From NCBI GenBank assembly GCA_021775835.1, contig JAJFHC010000221.1:1-7958 (forward strand): a stretch of 7,958 nucleotides of DNA, written 5' to 3'. Below, in pieces: positions 1-6,518 of this stretch. The DNA comes from Hyphomicrobiales bacterium. GTDB taxonomy: Bacteria > Pseudomonadota > Alphaproteobacteria > Rhizobiales > JAJFHC01. The notes beneath the pieces are model-generated. The model saw only the letters and a program-made list of their open reading frames with translations, did no database searches and was not told the origin of the DNA. The position numbers and the translations under genes were made by a program. Position 1 is the first letter of the stretch. Each line of letters opens with the position of its first letter.

Positions 1-256
1 GAATTAGATTCTGTCCCCACCATGTCCCAAACTCAACGATGATCCCTGGTTGATTGAGAATGAGGCGATAGGCTTCGTTGACGAACAGTATCTTCGTGAG
101 CGCCGAGCTTCTCATAAACAAACCTAAGCATATGAGTAGCTCTTCATCAGGGATTGGACGATCTCGAAACAACTGATATAGCAATTCGCGATGTGCTAAT
201 TGCTGTTCATTCGCCTTGGTTTCCATCTTGTAGCCAAGGTCTCGTTTTTCATTCAT
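1..256 (-). CDS. Probable TylF/CmcI-like SAM-dependent methyltransferase, N-terminal part (runs off window)
   Basis: An open frame of 85 codons begins at ATG 256 and runs without a stop to base 1, so the C-terminal part lies outside the window. The start is supported by a GAGAGA ribosome-binding site seven bases upstream and by its position 22 bases after the acyltransferase stop. Visible in the protein are a charged helical start (residues 1-30), a segment with IPDEELL near residues 35-41, and VEFGTWWGQN near residues 74-83. The last resembles the acidic-glycine SAM-binding motif I of class I methyltransferases. From memory the whole N-terminal pattern fits a TylF-like family seen in surface-glycan and flagellar glycosylation loci, whose members are sometimes misnamed as carnitine CoA-transferases. 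The inferred role is O-methylation of the sugar or its acyl group. The catalytic core is not visible, so the substrate is unknown. Confidence 0.68.
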   Translation of the reverse strand, partial: MNEKRDLGYKMETKANEQQLAHRELLYQLFRDRPIPDEELLICLGLFMRSSALTKILFVNEAYRLILNQPGIIVEFGTWWGQNLI

Positions 257-263
257 AAAGACA

Positions 264-269
264 TCTCTC
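264..269 (-). promoter_or_regulatory. Ribosome-binding site of the methyltransferase gene
   Basis: The minus strand reads GAGAGA seven bases before ATG 256. This is a reasonable Shine-Dalgarno sequence and decides the start in favour of 256 over a second in-frame ATG ten codons further in. Confidence 0.55.
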
Positions 270-278
270 ACTGCATTT

Positions 279-965
279 TTATATTTTGAAATACATTTTC
301 TTCAAAGCGCGCGCGCGCCGGTCATCTGCCTGAAAGATGTCGGCCGTTGGGCCAAGAGCGATCCCTCCGTCAGGCACATTGGCCGAGACCGCGGCTCCCA
401 TGCCGACAAAGCAATCATCACCTATCTCGCTAAAATCCTTGAGCATCGAATTTACGCCGAAGAAACACCGTTTGCCAATTGTGCAATGCCCGCTGATCAC
501 AACATGTGAAGATACATAGGTGTGGTCGTCGATAACGCTGCCATGTCCCAAGTGGTTGCCGGACCAGATCATGACATTGTTGCCGATTCGGACATTGGGC
601 TGGATTGTTTGATTCTCCAGTATGAAACAATTGTCGCCGTGAACAATGTCGGGCCAATCAACGGATTTAGAACAGACATATGAGGCGAGACGGTACCCCG
701 CGGCTTTGGCTGCGTCATACTTCTTCTGCCTGAGTTGGTTCAACTTCGCGTAAGATAAAGCGACGTGCATGTCATGTTGGGCCGGTGGAAAGCGTTCAGC
801 AATCTTGCTGAACGGAACCACCGGCAAATCCAGCTTCTTGCCTTGAGCAACAAACTCATCATCCACGGTGAACGCGACAACACTGTAATCGCTGTCATTC
901 TCAAAATAGAAATACGCTAGCTCGGCTATTTCTGCAGAACCGAATATAATCAGAGGGCGCGTCAT
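279..965 (-). CDS. Left-handed beta-helix sugar N/O-acyltransferase with PglD/NeuD-like N-terminal domain
   Basis: The 228-residue protein has two visible parts. Residues 1-90 form a Rossmann-like nucleotide-sugar binding domain that starts with PLIIFGSAEIAEL, as in PglD and NeuD proteins. Residues 105-205 show hexapeptide-type repeats (IGNN, IGKR and IGDD with preceding small or aliphatic residues), the acyl-CoA dependent left-handed beta-helix fold. H138 and H141 in the segment SGNHLGHGSVIDDH are the best general-base candidates; by analogy with PglD I favour H141. ATG 965 lies five bases after the pseI stop, and an AAGAGA-like ribosome-binding site sits inside the end of pseI. In this operon it either acylates the C4 amine of the PseC product, replacing the absent PseH, or O-acetylates the finished nonulosonate as NeuD does. 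Family assignment is firm; the choice between N- and O-acylation is inference. Confidence 0.87.
   Translation of the reverse strand: MTRPLIIFGSAEIAELAYFYFENDSDYSVVAFTVDDEFVAQGKKLDLPVVPFSKIAERFPPAQHDMHVALSYAKLNQLRQKKYDAAKAAGYRLASYVCSKSVDWPDIVHGDNCFILENQTIQPNVRIGNNVMIWSGNHLGHGSVIDDHTYVSSHVVISGHCTIGKRCFFGVNSMLKDFSEIGDDCFVGMGAAVSANVPDGGIALGPTADIFQADDRRARALKKMYFKI
307..318. repeat. (GC)6 dinucleotide tract inside the acyltransferase gene
   Basis: Twelve bases of alternating G and C lie within the last codons of the acyltransferase gene, encoding the end of RRARAL. Slippage would change only about the last dozen residues and could alter the distance to the methyltransferase start. Confidence 0.6.
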
Positions 966-970
966 GTTGG

Positions 971-1987
971 CTATCTCTTAAAATCCAGAATATCCCAGGT
1001 CACGGGCTGATCCTTTATGACAGCCATGGACAAACTAGCACCTTCGACAACAGGCGCATAGCGGGCACGAAGACCCACAGCCGGGCGTTTGGTAACCAGA
1101 TCCGCTTTGGACAATACCTCCCCTTTGGTCATATCACGACCGACATAAAGACCGTCCCGGCGTCCGAGTTCACGCTCCTTGGGTAGCAGTTCCTTGAGTG
1201 GCGAACCCAAACACTGATAAGCCTCGCGCACGGCTGAGATGTAAGACGTCAACTCCTCAGGTTCGAGCGCATAAAAATGGTCCGGACCCTCACTGCTGCG
1301 ATCCAGGGTAAAGTGTTTCTCAAGAATTGATGCACCTAGACCCACTGCCGTGATCGCTGCGGTTTGGCCAAGTGTGTGATCGGAAAATCCTACGGGACAG
1401 TCGAAACGCGTTGCAAACGAACTAATTACACGCAGGTTTGCAAGTTCAATCGGCAGCGGGTACATCGCCCCGCACTGCATCAGGACAACCTGCTCGTTGC
1501 CCGCGCCTAGACAGACGTTTATTGCTTCCTCCACATCGACGAAGTCGCACATGCCGGTAGAAATTATGACGGGTTTCCCTTTTGACGCCACGTAGTGCAC
1601 AAACGGCAGATCGGTGGTCTCTGATGAGGCAATTTTATGCGCGGGAGTTCCCGCCGCTTCCAGAACATCGACCGACTGTCTGTCGAATGCGGATGCCATG
1701 AAATGCACGCCACAGTTTCTTGCATGCTTTTCAAGCTCTGGAATCCAGTCAGGGTCAAGTTCTATCGACTTGAAGATATCATAGAGTTCCCCACCGTCAG
1801 GATACAGAAAGTTCGCCCGAAACAATTGAAATTTGACAGCGTTTGCGCCAGCGTCGGCGGCCACATCGATCATTGTGCGGGCGGAATCCAAGCTTTGGTT
1901 GAAGTTTGACCCGACTTCGGCAATGACATATGGCGCGTCAGCGACATCGACAGGTATACCTGCAATCGTTAACTTGTTTTTTGGCAA
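971..1987 (-). CDS. pseI: Pseudaminic acid synthase (NeuB/PseI family)
   Basis: The enzyme condenses 2,4-diacetamido-2,4,6-trideoxy-L-altrose (or a close analogue) with phosphoenolpyruvate to give pseudaminic acid. The 338-residue protein has the NeuB TIM-barrel at about residues 15-270 and a C-terminal SAF (antifreeze-like) domain at about 280-338. Motifs visible are AEVGSNFNQ with E24, KFQ at 52-54, KIASSE at 118-123, STGM at 143-146, GFSDHT with H204 and EKHFT with H225; the two histidines match the metal ligands of meningococcal NeuB. The start codon is TTG at 1987, preceded by GAAGGA six bases upstream. No other start fits the family N-terminus. The gene overlaps the end of pseG by 19 bases and is followed five bases later by the acyltransferase. 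The NeuB/PseI/LegI choice rests mainly on the pseB-pseC context. Confidence 0.93.
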   Translation of the reverse strand: MPKNKLTIAGIPVDVADAPYVIAEVGSNFNQSLDSARTMIDVAADAGANAVKFQLFRANFLYPDGGELYDIFKSIELDPDWIPELEKHARNCGVHFMASAFDRQSVDVLEAAGTPAHKIASSETTDLPFVHYVASKGKPVIISTGMCDFVDVEEAINVCLGAGNEQVVLMQCGAMYPLPIELANLRVISSFATRFDCPVGFSDHTLGQTAAITAVGLGASILEKHFTLDRSSEGPDHFYALEPEELTSYISAVREAYQCLGSPLKELLPKERELGRRDGLYVGRDMTKGEVLSKADLVTKRPAVGLRARYAPVVEGASLSMAVIKDQPVTWDILDFKR

Positions 1988-3060
1988 GATAGATCCTTCA
2001 CGAGTTTAGCAACGAGACGCTGCGCACCACCACCGTCAACCAGATTCCTGCCTGCGGCGGCCAATTTGGTTCTAAGATTCTTGTCGTCCAGAAGCCGTTT
2101 AGTTTGGTCGGCGATCGAGTTCAATGTTGGACCAGCACCCAAATCCACAACGGATCCCATTTCAGAAAATGATTGGTTGCTGGTCGCATGTAAAGCATCA
2201 ATCGAAAAAAGTAGTGTCGGCGTACCGGTTGCGGCAAGCTCATATTTTGTCAGGCCAGATGCGGCAACCGCCAAGTCGCACCACAGCATGTGTTCCATTA
2301 GGGAAACAGGAGCGTCGACCAACATCACATTATGCCTCGATTCAGCGGCGAGTTTTCCGACCATGTCCTTCAAGTCAGGACAAAAAAACGGCCCGATGAT
2401 AATTCGCAGATCAAGCGGCCTGCTAATCAGATTGAGACCAGAGATTATGACAGGTGTCCATTCCATTGGATCACTGCCACCGCAAGTCACCAGGACCCGT
2501 TTGGGAAGGGCCCGTTGCAGTTGCTTTGGCGGGTTAAAATACTCAGGAGGCAAGAGTGCGTAATCTGAACCCAATAGTTGATATCGGCCGACACGGCCAG
2601 CTGATGTGCGGTCCGAATTTGAGAGGACATATGGTAGCACCAGAACATCGATGGGTATTTCGGGGGTACGCACAGCGAGAGATAGATCACCTAGCGAGTC
2701 AATTGCCGCGATCGTGGAGGCGAAAGGGCGCAATACTTCAAAGACTTCAGTTGGGTTGTCTACGGCAAAGAACTTGGAGTGGACAACGTCGACAATCACG
2801 ACATCAGCCTGCTTCGCAGCCTTCGCTAACGCTGCGCGAATTTGGGAGTCTGTCGTCGGTCCAAGAGGCGCCATAGCGTAATTAGAACCACACAACTTAA
2901 GATGTTTTGACGCAAATTCATCACCAAAAACGAAAAATTTACACGAAACATTGGCATCCGTCGCTTCCGCAATCGAAAGGCAGCGGTTTAGATGACCCAA
3001 ACCGACGGTGTTGCTGGCAAGGGTGACGAAGAGGAGCTTGATGGGTGATGCGGTAACCAT
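1969..3060 (-). CDS. pseG: PseG-type UDP-sugar hydrolase (SpsG-like, GT-B fold)
   Basis: PseG removes UDP from UDP-2,4-diacetamido-2,4,6-trideoxy-beta-L-altropyranose to supply the free sugar used by PseI. The 363-residue protein shows a two-domain GT-B layout. The N-terminal domain carries GLGHLNRC, with H23 at the place of the catalytic histidine of Campylobacter PseG. A linker reads LLGSDYALLPPEY (residues 162-174). The C-terminal domain carries CGGSDP (193-198) and ASGLTKYE (267-274), typical of the SpsG/PseG group. It is longer than the roughly 270-residue Campylobacter enzyme. ATG 3060 lies nine bases after the aminotransferase stop, without an evident ribosome-binding site, so coupling is likely. 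The 3' end overlaps pseI. It could act on a different 2,4-diamido sugar, since the middle of the pathway is altered here. Confidence 0.86.
   Translation of the reverse strand: MVTASPIKLLFVTLASNTVGLGHLNRCLSIAEATDANVSCKFFVFGDEFASKHLKLCGSNYAMAPLGPTTDSQIRAALAKAAKQADVVIVDVVHSKFFAVDNPTEVFEVLRPFASTIAAIDSLGDLSLAVRTPEIPIDVLVLPYVLSNSDRTSAGRVGRYQLLGSDYALLPPEYFNPPKQLQRALPKRVLVTCGGSDPMEWTPVIISGLNLISRPLDLRIIIGPFFCPDLKDMVGKLAAESRHNVMLVDAPVSLMEHMLWCDLAVAASGLTKYELAATGTPTLLFSIDALHATSNQSFSEMGSVVDLGAGPTLNSIADQTKRLLDDKNLRTKLAAAGRNLVDGGGAQRLVAKLVKDLSCQKTS
1994..1999 (-). promoter_or_regulatory. Ribosome-binding site deciding the TTG start of pseI
   Basis: The minus strand reads GAAGGA six bases before TTG 1987. 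It is the clearest Shine-Dalgarno sequence I found in the operon and lies inside the 3' end of pseG. It supports the non-ATG start. Confidence 0.7.
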
Positions 3061-3069
3061 AGCGGCGGG

Positions 3070-4392
3070 TCAATTCAGGCGCTTGAAACCGGAATGGCAT
3101 ATTGGCCCTTTCAGAAGGCCGTGAATATCCCGTCCATCTTCGCATTCCTTGATCACGCGAAAAACTGGATCCAGCGCTTCGAAGTACCCGTCCAATATCG
3201 TTGCTGAATGCTCCGTGCACGAAAACACCACATTGCTTGCTAAGTAACCTTTGGCCAACATCTCTTGCGTAACAAAGGTCTTATACGCTAGGGCTGACGG
3301 TCCATCAAAATTGAATGCAGTAATTGCTGGAATCCCACTGCCGTTCAATGATAGCCCATGTTTTTGGGCTAGAACCTTCCAATGGGTTGCAATTTCATTG
3401 CCAGTCGCTGTGATCTGCTCCCAGGATTTTGTTTGTTCCATAATTTCAAGGGTTTTCAAAGCCGCCGCCGGACCGATACGTTCGGTCCAGAAAGTGCTTG
3501 AGATAAAAGTGGATTGCGCAGCTTCCATTACTTCGCGTCGACCGATAACACTTGTAATTGCATAGCCGTTTCCCAGAGCCTTACCAAAAACGGCGAGATC
3601 CGGTTCGACACCATATTTCTTGTGCAACCCCCCAAAAGTCTCGCGAAAACCCGACGTGCATTCGTCGAAGATCAGAACGACGTTGTTCTTGGTTGCAAGG
3701 TCGCGAACTTTTTGAAGAAAATTGTCTTTAGGTCCGTCATTGCGGGAAACTTCCATCTTGATAACACCGATGTCGTGATTCTTGACGAGGGATTTCAATT
3801 CGTCGAAACGATTGTAGTTAAATGGTAAAACCGAACCTGAGAGGTCTTGTGGTACACCCTTTGGTTCGAGGCCGGGCAGCAAATGGCCCGCCAATGTATG
3901 ATCGTCGCCCAGGTTTGCTGCAAGGTACCAATCATGCCAACCATGATAGCCGCAAAACGCCACCTTATCCTTCCCGCTTGCCGCTCTGGCAATGCGGATA
4001 GCAATAGCATTCGCTTCTCCACCCGATCTCGCAAAACGCACCATATCTGCCCAAGGGTGTATAGTGATGAGTCTTTCAGCTAGGTAGACTTCTTCAGGAC
4101 AATTAAAGGTCGACATATTGCCCGACGAAACAACCTCCGCTACGGCAGCATCGACTTCCGGATGGCCGTAACCAAGAGTATTAGTTCCGATTCCCATGAT
4201 CGACATGTCCGTGTAAGCAGTGCCATCGAGATCCCACACGGTGCATCCCTTGGCTTTGCTGAAATAAGAGGGCCACGCGTCGGGAAGAAACATTTCAGAG
4301 CGCTTGGAAAGCAACATGTTGCCCCCTGGAATGATTCGCTTCGCGCGCTGCCAGAGTTTTTGGCCCTTTTTTTCAATCATGAGTTTTTTCAT
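3070..4392 (-). CDS. Class III PLP-dependent aminotransferase, glutamate-1-semialdehyde aminomutase-like
   Basis: A 440-residue fold-type I PLP enzyme. The segment GGEAN (124-128), IFDE with D243 as the likely partner of the PLP ring nitrogen, and FGKALGNG with K271 as the likely Schiff-base lysine identify the class III family. The nearest named relative is glutamate-1-semialdehyde 2,1-aminomutase. However, the N-terminal IPGGNMLLSKR and the C-terminal CHSGFKRLN recall a subgroup that I know from surface-polysaccharide clusters next to SpsE/SpsG-type proteins, not from tetrapyrrole synthesis. I chose ATG 4392. Upstream in-frame starts at 4413 (ATG, with an AGGTG-like site close by) and 4437 (GTG) add residues unlike the family, and ATG 4380 is also possible. 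The gap to the reductase stop is about 68 bases. Inferred role: adding or moving an amino group on the sugar or its acyl donor; the substrate is unknown. Confidence 0.9.
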   Translation of the reverse strand: MKKLMIEKKGQKLWQRAKRIIPGGNMLLSKRSEMFLPDAWPSYFSKAKGCTVWDLDGTAYTDMSIMGIGTNTLGYGHPEVDAAVAEVVSSGNMSTFNCPEEVYLAERLITIHPWADMVRFARSGGEANAIAIRIARAASGKDKVAFCGYHGWHDWYLAANLGDDHTLAGHLLPGLEPKGVPQDLSGSVLPFNYNRFDELKSLVKNHDIGVIKMEVSRNDGPKDNFLQKVRDLATKNNVVLIFDECTSGFRETFGGLHKKYGVEPDLAVFGKALGNGYAITSVIGRREVMEAAQSTFISSTFWTERIGPAAALKTLEIMEQTKSWEQITATGNEIATHWKVLAQKHGLSLNGSGIPAITAFNFDGPSALAYKTFVTQEMLAKGYLASNVVFSCTEHSATILDGYFEALDPVFRVIKECEDGRDIHGLLKGPICHSGFKRLN

Positions 4393-4460
4393 ATCCAATG
4401 TTCTTGACCACATGACACCTGGTTGATGACCGTGCACCTACGGTGAAATTGCATCGATTG

Positions 4461-5363
4461 CTATAAGTTTGCCCAGTTTGATGGATTGACCAACGCGTCT
4501 GCTTCGCAAGCCAGATCGGGCAGGGTAGACGGCGATCGTCTGGCAACTGATGTCAAGATTTGCTGCAGTTGATTTACACTGTCCACCCCAACCAGGACGC
4601 GATCGACTTCTGTAAAAGAAAGCGGGAATGCTAGGCTCGCCTGCAGAGCGGTTTCCTGCCGGTCATGCAACCAATGATGCCAGTCGTCCCAGATATCGTT
4701 CCAGCGGGCAAACTTTGCTGGGATAAAATGCCTTGGCAACAGCAACAGACCTTGCAAAAAGGTGGATCGAGTGTGAATTTCGACGCCTTTGTCTTTCAAT
4801 CGAAACAACCAACCACTTTTGCTGAAACGTTGGTCGACAAGGTTTAAGGGAGCCTGCACGATATCAAATCTGTAATTCGTCAATAAACAACTTAGCATCT
4901 CGGGATTGTAAATTGACACTCCGATCTTACTGACCAGTGTTGCCTCCTTTAGGGATTGAAGCGCTCGAAATAGAGTTTTTCCGTCTTTTTCAAGGAGATC
5001 TAGCGGGCGATGTAAAAGCAAGCTATCAACTCTCGGCACATTCAGCCGGAGAAGGGACAATCTAATCTCTTCCACGACCCAGTCTTGCACGTTTGTTGCT
5101 TCTGCAGGAAGCCGAGGTAGTTTCGTAACGAGATTGAAACCTTGCGTTCCGATCTCACCGAGACAACTCTCACTGTTACCATATCCCATTGCCGTATCTA
5201 TGGTGTCCATGCCGGCGGCAGCAGCCATTTGGACAATCTTGGTTGCGCCGGCGTAAGATATTTGGCCATTTTGATTGGCAATACCATAGTCCATGCCGAA
5301 TTGCACCGTCCCCAATGCAAGTCGAGATACACGTGGCTCTTGCTTTTGGGGGGGGTGGTTCAT
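4461..5363 (-). CDS. Aldo/keto reductase in the nonulosonate operon
   Basis: A 300-residue NADPH-dependent TIM-barrel oxidoreductase of the aldo/keto reductase superfamily. The full catalytic tetrad is visible: D56 and Y61 in DTAMGYGNSE, K81 in VTKLP, and H118 in LLLHRP. The motif LALGTVQFG at about residues 15-23 is the usual first strand, and LVGVDSVNQL near the end is the usual cofactor-binding loop. I start it at ATG 5363, which forms an ATGA overlap with the pseC stop; a longer frame from ATG 5399 would overlap pseC by 40 bases and add a Ser/Thr-rich stretch with no family match. Codons 3-6 contain eight consecutive C residues, a possible slippage site. The protein is not part of the standard pseudaminic acid pathway. 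With the following aminotransferase it probably forms a tailoring pair; the substrate is unknown. Confidence 0.9.
   Translation of the reverse strand: MNHPPQKQEPRVSRLALGTVQFGMDYGIANQNGQISYAGATKIVQMAAAAGMDTIDTAMGYGNSESCLGEIGTQGFNLVTKLPRLPAEATNVQDWVVEEIRLSLLRLNVPRVDSLLLHRPLDLLEKDGKTLFRALQSLKEATLVSKIGVSIYNPEMLSCLLTNYRFDIVQAPLNLVDQRFSKSGWLFRLKDKGVEIHTRSTFLQGLLLLPRHFIPAKFARWNDIWDDWHHWLHDRQETALQASLAFPLSFTEVDRVLVGVDSVNQLQQILTSVARRSPSTLPDLACEADALVNPSNWANL
5348..5355 (-). repeat. Homopolymer of eight C (coding strand) at the start of the aldo/keto reductase gene
   Basis: The plus strand has eight consecutive G at 5348-5355, that is eight C on the coding strand, beginning eight bases into the gene. 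By hand translation, loss of one C leads to a TAG about 65 codons in, and gain of one C also leads to a premature stop. Poly-C/G tracts of this kind drive phase variation in Campylobacter, Helicobacter and Neisseria; activity here is inferred. Confidence 0.85.
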
Positions 5364-6517
5364 TGTAGTGCTGCTTGGAGTGCTACTACAACTTCGCATT
5401 GCTGGTCGTCGCTCAGTGCAGGAAACATTGGCAGGCTGATCGCTTCAGCATAATAACGTTCTGCATTTGGGAAGTCGCCCTTCTGGAACCCCAATTCCTG
5501 ATAGTATGGCTGAGTGTGCACCGGTATATAGTGTAGATTTACGCCAATGCCGAGTTCTCTAAGGCTTTCAAACACTTGTCGGTGCGTCTTGTGAATTGCA
5601 TCCAGCTCTAAGCGGATTATGTATAGGTGGTAAGCCGAGTAGCTGCCTTGGTGTGGTTTTTGTTGCTGAATCGGGAGGCCAGAGAGAAGACTTTCGTAGC
5701 GGTCGGCAATTTCGTGTCGGCGCGCAACATAGGAATTCAACCTGTCCATTTGACTGATGCCAAGCGCCGCCTGCAAATCCGTCATGCGGTAGTTGAATCC
5801 AAGTGCAACTTGCTCGTAATACCACGGACCATCGAAGTGTTTTGACATAGCGTTTTTATCACGAGTAACACCATGGCTACGATAGAGTGCCATGCGAGCA
5901 GCGAATTCCTGGCTATTAGTGAGTGCGATTCCACCTTCCGCCGTAGTCACAATTTTAACCGGATGAAAGCTGAAAACTGTAACGTCACTATACTGGCAAT
6001 TCCCCACTGACTCACCTTGATAACGTCCGCCAATCGCATGAGATGCATCTTCAATAACGTGAAACTGATATTTTTCGGACAAGGTGTGAATGGCCTGCAT
6101 ATCACATGATTGACCGCACAAATGCACCGGAACGACGACTTTGGGCAACCGGCCTTCACGTTCGGCGTTAATCAACTTGTCTTCCAGCGCATTGGGGCAG
6201 AGGTTGAATGTGTCCGGATCAATGTCAACAAAATCAACCTTCGCGCCGCAGTAGAGACCACAATTGGCCGAGGCAACGAATGTTATAGGAGACGTCCACA
6301 GCCAATCGCCGGGTCCCAGGCCAAGGGCTAGGCATGCGATATGCAACGCCGAGGTGGCGCTGTTGACAGCGATGGCATGATCTGCACTGCAATATTGCGC
6401 TATTTTTGTCTCGAAGAGAGGGACCTGAGGACCCTGAGTCAGGAAATCTGACGTCAGCACGTCGACCACAGCATCAACATCTGCTTGTGTCACATCCTGT
6501 CGACCATACGGAATCAT
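5360..6517 (-). CDS. pseC: UDP-4-amino-4,6-dideoxy-beta-L-AltNAc transaminase (PseC)
   Basis: PseC transfers an amino group, usually from glutamate, to C4 of the 4-keto sugar made by PseB, using PLP in the cytoplasm. The 385-residue length and the DegT/DnrJ/EryC1 (fold-type I) pattern fit the family. The N-terminus reads IPYGRQDVTQADVDAV. The segment NSATSALHIA is at 52-61 and binds the cofactor phosphate, EDASHAIGG is at 156-164, and FSFHPVKIVTTAEGG carries the Schiff-base lysine K188, close to K183 of Helicobacter PseC. The C-terminal AISLPMFP is also typical. ATG 6517 follows the pseB stop by one base (TGAAATG), and the stop overlaps the reductase start as ATGA, so translation is probably coupled on both sides. 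I see no defect in key residues. Confidence 0.94.
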   Translation of the reverse strand: MIPYGRQDVTQADVDAVVDVLTSDFLTQGPQVPLFETKIAQYCSADHAIAVNSATSALHIACLALGLGPGDWLWTSPITFVASANCGLYCGAKVDFVDIDPDTFNLCPNALEDKLINAEREGRLPKVVVPVHLCGQSCDMQAIHTLSEKYQFHVIEDASHAIGGRYQGESVGNCQYSDVTVFSFHPVKIVTTAEGGIALTNSQEFAARMALYRSHGVTRDKNAMSKHFDGPWYYEQVALGFNYRMTDLQAALGISQMDRLNSYVARRHEIADRYESLLSGLPIQQQKPHQGSYSAYHLYIIRLELDAIHKTHRQVFESLRELGIGVNLHYIPVHTQPYYQELGFQKGDFPNAERYYAEAISLPMFPALSDDQQCEVVVALQAALQ

Positions 6518-6518
6518 T

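Noticed and set aside
4366..4374. A AAA AAG slippery heptamer in frame at codons 7-9 of the aminotransferase
   Set aside because: It sits in a Lys-rich start, I noted no stimulatory hairpin or stop in the shifted frame that would make a useful product, and the downstream protein is intact in the normal frame.
4393..4437. Longer aminotransferase start at GTG 4437 or ATG 4413
   Set aside because: The added residues (MHGHQPGVMWSRTLD) do not resemble family N-termini. ATG 4413 does have an AGGTG-like site, so it is not fully excluded.
5364..5399. Upstream ATG extending the aldo/keto reductase by 12 residues
   Set aside because: The extension is Ser/Thr-rich without family similarity and overlaps pseC by 40 bases. 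ATG 5363 makes a standard ATGA overlap.
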